DNA of 64,000 nt from assembly GCA_001429555.1 (NCBI GenBank), contig LMSR01000020.1, forward strand, positions 217,417 to 281,416, given 5' to 3'. The notes beneath the pieces are model-generated. The model was not told the DNA's origin, made no database searches, and was given only the letters and a program-made list of their open reading frames with translations. This DNA comes from Nocardioides sp. Soil797 (GTDB lineage: Bacteria > Actinomycetota > Actinomycetes > Propionibacteriales > Nocardioidaceae). This document shows, in pieces, positions 43,469-51,598 of this stretch (its first letter is position 1; every line of letters begins with the position of its first letter). The translations under genes and the position numbers were made by a program.

Positions 43469-44065
43469 ATGGTGACTCGAGGGGCCCGGCGTACACCCGA
43501 GGAAGAGCTGGTCGACTTCGCCCGCCTCCAGGTGCGAGCCGGGCTCCTGTCCCCCGAGCGGCAGTTGGCCGAGGTGGTGGAGGCGACCAAGGCCGAGATG
43601 CCGGAGACGGATGCTCCGCTGATGGCGCGGGCATGGTTGGCCGCTGCCGCGAAGTCGTTGACTGCCGATGCTGCTGGGTGGCCGGCGATCACTGACTACG
43701 ACAAGCTCCAGGCTGCTCTCGCAGAGTGTTCTTCACACGGCGTCCTCGTGTTGCAGGGGGTCGAGGACCACTGGGCGGCGAAGGAGGCCCTGTCCTCCTC
43801 CTCCTCCTCCTCCTCCTCCTCCTCCGTCTCTTCGGGATCTGGTGAGGGGCTGCGTGGGGTCATCTGGTTCACCCACCCGGATGTCTGGCACGCCATCGAC
43901 GAGGGCATGCTAGAGGTGAACCTGTGGCACGCCTCGACGGCCAACGCGGCCCCCGGAGACCACCTGCTCGAGGCCGTGCTCTCCTGTTTCTCCCGGCACG
44001 GTCTCTCCGCCAAGTTCGACGAGGGACGCATCGAGGTCTCGGCCTTCTGGCACCGCCGTCCGTGA
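43469..44065 (+). CDS. DUF6891 protein with a poly-serine tract
   Basis: A 198-residue cytoplasmic protein matching DUF6891 of unknown function. A pure run of 11 serines (about residues 109-119) is coded by 11 perfect TCC repeats (43793-43825), separating an N-terminal helical part from a C-terminal part that begins LRGVIWFTHPDVW. It starts 10 nt after pdxS. Confidence 0.8.
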   Translation: MVTRGARRTPEEELVDFARLQVRAGLLSPERQLAEVVEATKAEMPETDAPLMARAWLAAAAKSLTADAAGWPAITDYDKLQAALAECSSHGVLVLQGVEDHWAAKEALSSSSSSSSSSSVSSGSGEGLRGVIWFTHPDVWHAIDEGMLEVNLWHASTANAAPGDHLLEAVLSCFSRHGLSAKFDEGRIEVSAFWHRRP

Positions 44066-44163
44066 CCGCGGTCACCGGCTTTCCGCGTCGATCGGTTCAT
44101 TCGAATAGTCCGAAATGACCATTTGTTGGTGATCGTCGCTTTCCGGCGTCATGTCCCGCGGTT

Positions 44164-44187
44164 TCCCCGTCATCATGGCGACGGGGA
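44164..44187. promoter_or_regulatory. Dyad upstream of the TasA/SipW locus
   Basis: TCCCCGTC and GACGGGGA form a perfect 8-bp inverted repeat with an 8-nt spacer, 43 nt before the first gene of the locus. It may be an operator or an mRNA leader hairpin. Confidence 0.4.
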
Positions 44188-44229
44188 GAACGCTGGGTAC
44201 TCCCTTCACGCAGATCACAGGGAGTACGC

Positions 44230-44757
44230 ATGAAGAAGTCAACCAAGGGTGCAGTCGCGGCCGGTGCGGCCGCCGTTCTGTTGCTGGGTGGGGTTGGGTC
44301 GCTGGCCTACTGGAGCGACAGCACTGAGGTGGACGGAGGCACCGTGGAGGCGGGCTCGTTGACGCTGTCTGACATGACCTGCGAGTCAACTTGGTCCGAG
44401 GGTGCAGATGCAGATGTGCAGCTGATCGTGCCCGGTGACACTGTCACCAAGGAATGCACTGGCAACATCACGATGACCGGCGACCACATCTCCGCCGACG
44501 TGACTCTCGATGCTACGTCTGTTGAGACGGCCGAAGAAGCCTTCAATGATGCGGCGCCCGGCACGCCGGGTGACGAGGTTGTCATCACCGCTGAGCTGAC
44601 AGGTGGTGGCACGGTCTCGACTTCCGGCCCGATCTCGGTCACGATCACGGTCGACTGGCCCTACGGCACCGTGGCTGACAATGACGCCCAAGGTGTTTCC
44701 ACCACCGCGCTCGATGACCTCGTGATCCAGGCCGTGCAGGCGAACCCGCACCCCTGA
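44230..44757 (+). CDS. SipW-dependent exported protein (TasA/CalY-like)
   Basis: A 175-residue exported protein with the alternate SipW-type signal: short basic start (MKKSTKGAVAAGAA), hydrophobic core, then GSLAYWSDSTEVDGGTVEAGSLTL with the usual cleavage zone after the membrane segment. The mature part is a beta-rich TasA/camelysin-like domain with two Cys (MTCEST, KECTGN). Members form fibres or surface layers in Bacillus. The SipW-like peptidase starts 21 nt later, so it is the likely processor. Confidence 0.88.
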   Translation: MKKSTKGAVAAGAAAVLLLGGVGSLAYWSDSTEVDGGTVEAGSLTLSDMTCESTWSEGADADVQLIVPGDTVTKECTGNITMTGDHISADVTLDATSVETAEEAFNDAAPGTPGDEVVITAELTGGGTVSTSGPISVTITVDWPYGTVADNDAQGVSTTALDDLVIQAVQANPHP

Positions 44758-44777
44758 TCTGACCTGAATCGAGCCTG

Positions 44778-45320
44778 ATGTCCCTGCGTGGAACTCTCGG
44801 CTGGCTCGGCCAGGTTCTGGCTTGGCTGGTGATCCTGTGCGTCGTGGCGATCCTGGTGGTGGCAGTGCTCATCCCCAGGATCGCCGGCGCGACGCCGTAC
44901 ACGATCCTCACCGGGTCGATGCGGCCGGAGATGCCGCCGGGCACCTTGGTGGTGGTCAAGCCGACGGATGTCGATGACATCGGTGTCGGTTCGGTGATCA
45001 CCTACCAGCTCGAGTCGGGCAAGCCGACCGTGGTCACTCACCGCGTGGTCGCCCAAGGGGTCAACGGCAAGGGTGAACTGCAGTTCCAAACACAGGGGGA
45101 TGCCAACAACACCCCTGACGAGAAGTGGGTCAAGCCCGTCCAGATCAAGGGCGAGAAGTGGTACTCGGTTCCGTATCTCGGATATGTGAACAATGTCCTT
45201 ACCGGGAAGGAGAGACAGATGGCGGTCTACGTCGTGGCTGCGCTCCTCCTCGGGTATGCCGCTTTCATGTTCACCGGTTCGATGCGTGACCGGAGACGAA
45301 ACAACAAGGCCGCGTCATGA
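44778..45320 (+). CDS. SipW-type signal peptidase I
   Basis: A 180-residue ER-type signal peptidase with one N-terminal and one C-terminal membrane helix. The catalytic Ser47 is in TGSMRP and the His in THRVV (His88), the Ser-His arrangement of SipW rather than Ser-Lys. It should cut the alternate signal of the flanking TasA-like proteins. Confidence 0.92.
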   Translation: MSLRGTLGWLGQVLAWLVILCVVAILVVAVLIPRIAGATPYTILTGSMRPEMPPGTLVVVKPTDVDDIGVGSVITYQLESGKPTVVTHRVVAQGVNGKGELQFQTQGDANNTPDEKWVKPVQIKGEKWYSVPYLGYVNNVLTGKERQMAVYVVAALLLGYAAFMFTGSMRDRRRNNKAAS

Positions 45321-45330
45321 AGGCCACGTC

Positions 45331-45987
45331 ATGAAGAGCGTTCTCGGGAGTCTTGTCATCGTGACCTCATGCATCCTCTGCCTCGTGCCGACTTCAGCAC
45401 AGGCTGCGGACGAGTTGGGCCTCAGTTGGGACGGCCGCTCCTGGTCGGGTCACCTCAACGGATCGCTCTTCGACCCGAGCGTTCGTTGGGTGCCGGGAGA
45501 CGTTCGCACCAACGAGTTCTACGTGCGCAACGAAGCCTCCGATGGCGGCAACCTCACCATCTCGGTGGAGAGTCGCGATCAGGACCAGCTTCTGCGCGAT
45601 GACGACATCAACCTGTCTGCCCGGATCGGCTCTGAGCACTGGGTTCTGCTCGAACGCACAGGCAAGAATTTTCGACTGAACAGCGAGGCCCTGGGGGCAG
45701 GAGACCGGCGCAAGGTAGAGGTCAGGGCCAGCTTCGACCCTGCCTCTACGAACCAATCGCAACGCGACGAACTTGCCCTGAAGTTCCGCGTGACCCTGGC
45801 CGACGCCAGAGCCGGCTCAAGCGACGGTGATGATCAGGACGGCTCCGACGACAACTCGAACGGACTGCTCCCCGACACGGGAGCCCCCGTAGTGGGCTGG
45901 TCGATCGTGGTCGGTGGCGTTGCGGTAGGTGTCGGTCTGGCACTGATGAAGCGCCGTCGCGGGGAGGGGGAGAACCAAGATGGGTAG
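45331..45987 (+). CDS. LPDTG-anchored surface protein
   Basis: A 218-residue exported protein: normal signal peptide ending SAQAA, a beta-rich region of about 150 residues, an Asp/Ser-rich spacer and a C-terminal sorting signal LPDTGAP, then a membrane helix and KRRRGE. The sortase is not in the window. Residues 45-135 resemble other actinobacterial surface proteins in size only; no family recognised. ATG 45331 follows a short alternative ATG (45317) that closes after five codons. Confidence 0.8.
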   Translation: MKSVLGSLVIVTSCILCLVPTSAQAADELGLSWDGRSWSGHLNGSLFDPSVRWVPGDVRTNEFYVRNEASDGGNLTISVESRDQDQLLRDDDINLSARIGSEHWVLLERTGKNFRLNSEALGAGDRRKVEVRASFDPASTNQSQRDELALKFRVTLADARAGSSDGDDQDGSDDNSNGLLPDTGAPVVGWSIVVGGVAVGVGLALMKRRRGEGENQDG

Positions 45988-46579
45988 CCACGCAGCCAAA
46001 CGGCGCATTGGCTTCTTCCGCGCCCTCCGCTCCACTCGTGCTCGTGCTGCCCTGGCGCTCGGAACTCTCGTTGGGCTCGGGTCCATCAGCACCATGGCCT
46101 ACTGGACTGACTCCGCGACGGTGGAAGGCGGCACCTTCACAGCAGGCACACTCGACATCAAGCTGGGCAGTCCCGCTGTCGACAACAATCCTCCGCAGTT
46201 CACGACTGACTTTGCGATGACTGACATGGTTCCTGGCAGCACGAAGGACGCGATCATCAAGGTGTCGAACGTCGGGACAGTCCCCTTCACCTACACGATC
46301 ACCGCCAGCGCCACGAACAGCGGCGCGGGCAGTGATCAGTTGGGTGGCGCCATCAGGATCGCGACGTATCGAGGGTCCTGTGGTGGCACCGTTTTGCAGG
46401 GTTCGGTTACGCCCTCAGCTGTGAACATCAGTCGCCCCGCGCTCGGCGTCGCGCCCGCTGCGAATGCGGAAGATCTCTGCTTCCGAGCCGAGTTGCCTGG
46501 GGATGCCAACACCGCGCTGCAAGGCAAGTCGACCGTCGTAACCTTGACGTTCGCTGCGAAGCAGGTTGGTGCACCGTAA
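45980..46579 (+). CDS. SipW-dependent exported protein 2 (TasA/CalY-like)
   Basis: A 199-residue exported protein with the alternate signal STMAYWTDSATVEGGTFTAG, clearly parallel to the first TasA-like protein (LAYWSDSTEVDGGTVEAG). The mature domain is beta-rich with a pair of Cys (GSCGGT, EDLCFR). It overlaps the end of the LPDTG gene by 8 nt. The fused signal peptidase starts at its stop codon (TAATG). Confidence 0.87.
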   Translation: MGSHAAKRRIGFFRALRSTRARAALALGTLVGLGSISTMAYWTDSATVEGGTFTAGTLDIKLGSPAVDNNPPQFTTDFAMTDMVPGSTKDAIIKVSNVGTVPFTYTITASATNSGAGSDQLGGAIRIATYRGSCGGTVLQGSVTPSAVNISRPALGVAPAANAEDLCFRAELPGDANTALQGKSTVVTLTFAAKQVGAP

Positions 46580-48036
46580 TGCGCAGCATTGTTCGGAGGA
46601 GCGCAAGCCACGCGCTGAGTGCGCTGGCCGTGGTTGGTGTGCTGTGCATCGTCGTCACCTTGGCGGGCCTGCTCTTCGACGTACGGGCACTGGTATTCAA
46701 GTCCGGCTCCATGAGCCCAGCGATCGACACCGGCGCCTTGGCGTTCACTCGTCCGGTTGACGCCCGGGATCTCGAGGTCGGAGACATCGTCAGCATCCCG
46801 GTCAAGGACTCGCGAGTCACTCACCGCATCGAAGACATCACGCTCGACGGTGACCGGGCCACCCTGGTGCTCAAGGGTGACGCCAACACTATGCCGGATG
46901 CCGAGCCCTACCAGGTTGACTCCGCGGACCGGGTGTTCCTCGACGTTCCCTCTCTGGGTTATGTCGTCACGTGGTTCTCCGGCCGGTTCGGCATCTTTCT
47001 CGGAGGCATGCTCGCGGCAGGATTGCTCTACCTGATGTTCCGACCCACTGCGGGGGGCAAGGAGCGCGACGCATCGGCCAGGGGCGGGCGACGAAGTCAC
47101 CACGCTGCTCGTCACATCCCGATCATGGCCATGGCGATCACACTCGTGACTGCCACGACCTTGGGCGCCAGTGGCTTGAGGTTCGAGCCCACATGGGCAG
47201 CATGGACCGACTCAAGTTCGGCTACGGGAGGTAAGTTTCAGACGCATTATGTGGTGCGCCCCGACGCAGTCAGTTGCACGAATGGTGCACCTGTTCTCCT
47301 GGGCTACTTCGATTCGGTCAAGTTGGGCATCACACACAAGAGTTCCCTGTATGACTATGTTTTGCGGGTCTATGACAGCAACAACGTCCAGAGGGGTAAT
47401 GACATAGCCGTTCCGAGCGGCAGTGCAGTCGTCGGCAGCACCGTAACCTCCACGGTCAGTGCCAATCAGTTGGCTGGCCTACTGCCGTTGGGTGGATCCG
47501 TGACAGTGCGTGCCTTTTCCCGGTTGAAGTCTGGTCCGACCTGGGAATCCTCAAGTTTTCGCCAGTGGAGAATCGACACGGGCCTTCTCGGAATTCTTCT
47601 CCTCAATGGAGTCAAGTGTGGAGTCGAAACGACTGGAGCGTCCGATACCGCAGGGCCGACGATCGCTTTCATGATGCCTTTCGACGGCCGCCCGACCAGC
47701 GGTGTCGTGTCCCTGCAGTCCGACGTGCGCAATGCCTGTGGCGGGGTTGGAGATTTCGGTTGTGGCACGGTGAGCGACGCATCTGGAGTCCAAACCGTCG
47801 AATACATGTTGAAGCGTGCGGGGAACACTACGGGGACCAAATGCTTCAACCGGAACGTCTTCGTTGATGTTTGCGAATTCATCGAAGAAGACAACATCTC
47901 CGGGACGACATGGAAGTTGGACGATGCGCTTGCGTCGACAGCCTACTTCTTCGACGGAACCTTCACCCTGACGATCAGGGCCGTCGACAATCTTGGAAAC
48001 GTGAGTGTGAGGAGTGCCACCTTCACGACGACGTGA
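46579..48036 (+). CDS. SipW-type signal peptidase fused to a SipW-substrate-like exported domain
   Basis: A 485-residue fusion. Residues 1 to about 155 are a SipW-type signal peptidase: N-terminal membrane helix, Ser44 (SGSMSP), His82 (VTHRIE) and a second helix at 139-155. After a basic linker (GGRRSHHAARH), a new hydrophobic segment (181-199) ends in WAAWTDSSSATGGKF (206-220), nearly the same alternate export signal seen in the two neighbouring substrates. The rest, about 265 residues, is Thr/Ser-rich and Cys-paired (CTNGAP, KCGVET, NACGGVGDFGCG, KCFNRN, DVCEF) and ends in an Ig-like strand pattern. The GC content falls in this part. So the enzyme seems to carry its own substrate. No frameshift is seen joining two genes. 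Confidence 0.85.
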   Translation: MRSIVRRSASHALSALAVVGVLCIVVTLAGLLFDVRALVFKSGSMSPAIDTGALAFTRPVDARDLEVGDIVSIPVKDSRVTHRIEDITLDGDRATLVLKGDANTMPDAEPYQVDSADRVFLDVPSLGYVVTWFSGRFGIFLGGMLAAGLLYLMFRPTAGGKERDASARGGRRSHHAARHIPIMAMAITLVTATTLGASGLRFEPTWAAWTDSSSATGGKFQTHYVVRPDAVSCTNGAPVLLGYFDSVKLGITHKSSLYDYVLRVYDSNNVQRGNDIAVPSGSAVVGSTVTSTVSANQLAGLLPLGGSVTVRAFSRLKSGPTWESSSFRQWRIDTGLLGILLLNGVKCGVETTGASDTAGPTIAFMMPFDGRPTSGVVSLQSDVRNACGGVGDFGCGTVSDASGVQTVEYMLKRAGNTTGTKCFNRNVFVDVCEFIEEDNISGTTWKLDDALASTAYFFDGTFTLTIRAVDNLGNVSVRSATFTTT

Positions 48037-49042
48037 CCGTGAGGGCAGCGATCAGGTTCGCCACCGGCTCGGCACACGTCCGGACATGTCCTGCTCCTGC
48101 CCACAGGGCCATTGCCTGAGGATCCCCAGCAGCCGCGGCCGCCGTACGGATCGGCTTCGTCAGGTGGTGCACGTTCGGGTACGCCGATGGCGCCTGGCCG
48201 TCGTACTCCCGGACGAAGTCGTTGACCAGAGCCCGGGCGTAGCGGCCTGAGAACGCGCGTGTCACCACGGCCTCCGTGAACTGGCCCGAGGTCAGCGCCT
48301 CCTTGTGAGCGGCCGGAGCCTTGCTCTCGTCACAGGCCAAGAAGAGTGTTCCGGCCGCGACGGCAGTGGCGCCGGCATCGAGCAGAGCCTTCACTTCATC
48401 GGGCCCACCGACGCCACCCGCACCGATGATCGGCAGCCCGACCCCGGCGACGGCCCGCACGACCTCGACGGCGGTCAACCTGTTCGGCTCGTCGGAGACG
48501 TTCCAGGTGCCCCGGTGGCCGCCGGCATTGCAGCCCTGCGCGACGAGGAAGTCCGCCCCGAGCGCAACCGCCTGGGTGGACTCGTGCTCGGAAGTGACGG
48601 TGAAGCCGACCGCCGTACCCACCTCCTGGAGCTGCAAGACCGTTGCCGGCCGGACCGGACCGAACGTGAAGGTCACCGCGTCCACGGGGTTCTCCAGCAA
48701 CCACGCAACCTTGTGGTCGAACGTGTCGTCGTCGAAGGCAGGGTCGCCGGGCTCGACGCCGAAATTGGCGGCGGTGGGCGCCAATGCGGCCTGATACGCG
48801 TCGAGGCGCGAGCCCAGCTCCATCGAGCGATCCGTCTGCGGGGTGAAGAGGTTGATCGCCACCGGCGCTTCGCTCATTGATCTGTACGCCGACACTTCCG
48901 CGGCCATCGCCGGCACCGAGAGATAGCCCGCAGCCAGGAACCCGAGGCCGCCGGCATTCGACACCGCGGCCGCGAGCTCGGGTGTCGAGGCTCCGGCCAT
49001 CGGAGCCGACATGATCGGAAGCGGACGCTCGAAGATGTTCAT
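48023..49042 (-). CDS. Nitronate monooxygenase-family flavoprotein
   Basis: A 339-residue TIM-barrel FMN enzyme related to 2-nitropropane dioxygenase. Landmarks: IMSAPMAGASTPELAAAVSNAGGLGFL, the QGCNAGGHRGTW segment around the active-site His, and GAGGVGGPDEVKALLDAGATAVAAGTLFL for FMN phosphate. Enzymes of this group detoxify propionate-3-nitronate. ATG 49042 has GGAG 7 nt before it. Its 3' end overlaps the fused peptidase gene by 14 nt, convergent. Confidence 0.92.
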   Translation of the reverse strand: MNIFERPLPIMSAPMAGASTPELAAAVSNAGGLGFLAAGYLSVPAMAAEVSAYRSMSEAPVAINLFTPQTDRSMELGSRLDAYQAALAPTAANFGVEPGDPAFDDDTFDHKVAWLLENPVDAVTFTFGPVRPATVLQLQEVGTAVGFTVTSEHESTQAVALGADFLVAQGCNAGGHRGTWNVSDEPNRLTAVEVVRAVAGVGLPIIGAGGVGGPDEVKALLDAGATAVAAGTLFLACDESKAPAAHKEALTSGQFTEAVVTRAFSGRYARALVNDFVREYDGQAPSAYPNVHHLTKPIRTAAAAAGDPQAMALWAGAGHVRTCAEPVANLIAALTVTSS

Positions 49043-49101
49043 GGCTCCGACACTAGGACACGCACTGAGACACCTTGGGTGCACGAGCAGACAGCAGCAG
49101 G

Positions 49102-49518
49102 TCAGGTCGCGCCGAGGTCCTCCAGCAGCGGTGCCAGCCGGGCCAGCTCCTCGAGGTGTGCCGCCGAGAGGTCCTGGATCCGGCGTTCGCCCTCGGCGGT
49201 GAGTCGTAGCCGCACGGCACGGTGGTCGTCCGGGTCGCCGTGCCGGGCCAGCAGGTCGAGGGCGACCACCCTGTTCACCAGCTCCACCGCCGTGTTGGGA
49301 CGAATGAACAGGTACTCGGACACCTGCCGCACCGTCGGGCCGTCGCCCCCCGGATGACCACGCACCGCGAGCAGTAGCTGGTGCTGGTTGCCGGTCAGTC
49401 CGTGCTCGGCGGCCCGGTCGGCACTCCAGTGCTCGAAGGCGCGGAGCCGGGTGCGGATGGCGAGAAGTCGTTCGTACTCGTGCTCACGGACCGATGGCCC
49501 GGGTGCGGGGGTGTTCAC
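49102..49518 (-). CDS. MarR-family transcriptional regulator
   Basis: A 138-residue winged-helix MarR regulator with the recognition region RPNTAVELVNRVVALDLLAR and the wing GDPDDHRAVRLRLT. It is divergent from the ClC gene with only 44 nt between starts, so it may control that gene and itself, or the nitronate monooxygenase gene downstream. Confidence 0.9.
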   Translation of the reverse strand: MNTPAPGPSVREHEYERLLAIRTRLRAFEHWSADRAAEHGLTGNQHQLLLAVRGHPGGDGPTVRQVSEYLFIRPNTAVELVNRVVALDLLARHGDPDDHRAVRLRLTAEGERRIQDLSAAHLEELARLAPLLEDLGAT

Positions 49519-49562
49519 GAGGTGGCTCCATTCATCCGTAACTGCTCGCCACCGTTAGCCTA

Positions 49563-51449
49563 ATGCCTCGCATCACGACATACCTTGCTTGGAGGCACCC
49601 CTTGTCCAACGTCCCGCTCACGGAGCCCGCACAGCGCGCGGCGCCCCGAGACGTCGGCCATCTCGGTGACTTCACCGCCACGCCGCGGATCCTGCTGATC
49701 ACCCTGCTGGCCGTGCCCGTCGGTGGACTCGCCGCGCTGGTCTCCTGGCTCTTGCTGAAGCTGATCGGGCTGATCACCAACGCCGTCTTCTACCAGCGCT
49801 GGGAGACCGACCTGGTGGCACCCGGCGGGGGCGACCACCCCTGGTGGCTGCTGCTCTTCGCGCCCGCCGCCGGTGGCCTCGTGATCGGCCTGATGGCCCG
49901 CTTCGGCTCCGAGAAGATCCGCGGTCACGGCATGCCCGAGGCGATCGAGGCGATCCTGCTCGGCGGGAGCAAGGTCCAACCACGTGTCGCCGTGCTGAAG
50001 CCCGTCTCGGCGGCGGTCTCGATCGGCAGCGGCGGCCCGTTCGGAGCCGAGGGCCCCATCATCATGACGGGTGGGGCCGTCGGCTCCCTGCTGGCCCAGT
50101 TTCTCAAGCTCACCGCCGACGAACGCAAGACACTGCTGGTGGCGGGCGCGGCCGGTGGCATGGCGGCCACCTTCAACTCGCCCCTGGCCGCGATCGTCCT
50201 CGCCGTCGAACTGCTCCTCTTCGAATGGCGCCCTCGCAGCTTCATCCCCGTCGCCACCGCGGTCTCGGTGGCGACACTGGTGCGGCACCCGATCCTGGGC
50301 GACGGGCCCTTGTTCCCCGTCACCTCTGACTTCCACATCTCGACCCTGGCCTGCATCCTCTGCGTCGTCTCGGGAGTTGTCTCCGGGCTGCTGGCCGTGG
50401 TCGCGACCTGGCTCGTGTACGCCGCCGAGGACGGTTTCCGCAAACTTCCGATCCACTGGATGTGGTGGCCCGCGATCGGCGGTCTGGTCATCGGTGTCGG
50501 CGGCCTCATCGAGCCGCGCGCCCTCGGTGTCGGCTATGACGTGATCGCCGCCGAGCTGCAGGGCACCATCGGCCTCGACCTCGTGATCGGGATCCTGGTC
50601 GTGAAGACCCTGATCTGGTCGCTCTCGCTCGGGTCCGGAACCTCGGGCGGCGTACTCGCCCCGATCTTCATGATCGGCGGCGCACTCGGCGCCCTCGAGG
50701 CGCACGTGTTCATCGATGTCGGTCCGGGCTTCTGGGCACTGGTCGCCCTCGCCGGTGTGATCGGTGGAGTGATGCGCTCCCCGCTGACGGGTGTCGTCTT
50801 CGCCATCGAGCTCACCGGCCGCTTCGACGCCGTGCTCCCGCTGGTCATCGGCGCCGCCTCCGCCTTCGCCGTCTCCGTGCTCGTGCTCCGCCGCTCGGTG
50901 CTGACCGAGAAGATCGCCCGCCGCGGCTTCCACCTCTCTCGTGAGTACGACGTCGACCCGCTCGAGATCCTGTTCGTCAGCGAGGTGATGTCCGACGACA
51001 TCGTGACCTTCGAGGCGGATCTGTCCGCCAGCGACGCGTTGGCCGCCGTCAGCGGGGTCGACCCGACTCACGTCTCGGCCCGACGCCAGATGCTCCACCC
51101 CGTGGTGGGCGACGATGAACATCTGCTCGGGGTGATCACCCGAACCAGCCTCGAGACCGCAGAGCACGACGGGGTGGGACACCTGCACGTCGTGGCGTTG
51201 ATGAAGCGGGATCCGGTGGTCAGCCACCCCGATGAGACGCTGCGCGTGGTGGCCGGCCGGATGGCGGCCTCGGGCGTCGATCGGATGCCGGTGGTCGCCC
51301 GCGACGACGAGACCAGGCTGGTCGGGATGATCTCGCTGACCCAGCTGCTCGAGGGCAGGCTGCGAGACCTGCGCGAGGAGCGCGAGGCGCAGCGGATGCT
51401 GCGGCTGCGGGTGGTGCGCCCCACGTGGCCGCCGCGGACGGAAAGGTGA
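49563..51449 (+). CDS. ClC-family chloride channel/transporter with CBS domains
   Basis: A 628-residue ClC protein. Selectivity filter motifs: GSGGPFGAEGP (the gating Glu present) and GSGTSGGVLAPIFMIGGALGA. Roughly residues 1-440 are the membrane part, followed by two CBS domains (VMSDDIVTFEADLSASDAL and RVVAGRMAASGVDRMPVV) that bind adenine nucleotides. Probably a Cl-/H+ antiporter or channel. ATG 49563 may be preceded or replaced by a later start. Confidence 0.92.
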   Translation: MPRITTYLAWRHPLSNVPLTEPAQRAAPRDVGHLGDFTATPRILLITLLAVPVGGLAALVSWLLLKLIGLITNAVFYQRWETDLVAPGGGDHPWWLLLFAPAAGGLVIGLMARFGSEKIRGHGMPEAIEAILLGGSKVQPRVAVLKPVSAAVSIGSGGPFGAEGPIIMTGGAVGSLLAQFLKLTADERKTLLVAGAAGGMAATFNSPLAAIVLAVELLLFEWRPRSFIPVATAVSVATLVRHPILGDGPLFPVTSDFHISTLACILCVVSGVVSGLLAVVATWLVYAAEDGFRKLPIHWMWWPAIGGLVIGVGGLIEPRALGVGYDVIAAELQGTIGLDLVIGILVVKTLIWSLSLGSGTSGGVLAPIFMIGGALGALEAHVFIDVGPGFWALVALAGVIGGVMRSPLTGVVFAIELTGRFDAVLPLVIGAASAFAVSVLVLRRSVLTEKIARRGFHLSREYDVDPLEILFVSEVMSDDIVTFEADLSASDALAAVSGVDPTHVSARRQMLHPVVGDDEHLLGVITRTSLETAEHDGVGHLHVVALMKRDPVVSHPDETLRVVAGRMAASGVDRMPVVARDDETRLVGMISLTQLLEGRLRDLREEREAQRMLRLRVVRPTWPPRTER

Positions 51450-51494
51450 CGTCGCCGGTTGCTGGCCGGCGATGCGCGACCCGTGTACGCCGGC

Positions 51495-51530
51495 CTGGGC
51501 CTGATCCTGGGCCTGATCCTGGGCCTGATC
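51495..51530 (+). repeat. Three perfect 12-bp tandem repeats
   Basis: Unit CTGGGCCTGATC, three copies in tandem, in the 149-nt gap between the ClC gene and the DUF222/HNH gene. Slippage-prone; not clearly coding. Confidence 0.8.
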
Positions 51531-51598
51531 CTCGTCCGATCCTGGGCCCGGCCACTGAATCGGGAGCGTTGTCAGTGCTTCGTGCTTGAGGGATCTGC

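Noticed and set aside
41767-43692. 641-codon open frame on the minus strand across pdxS and the permease end
   Set aside because: Antisense shadow of high-GC coding sequence; His/Asp/Val-rich translation without family, and pdxS on the other strand is certain.
49560-51227. 555-codon minus-strand frame over the ClC gene
   Set aside because: Low-complexity translation (Asp/Gly/Glu/His/Gln) typical of the reverse complement of a membrane protein gene.
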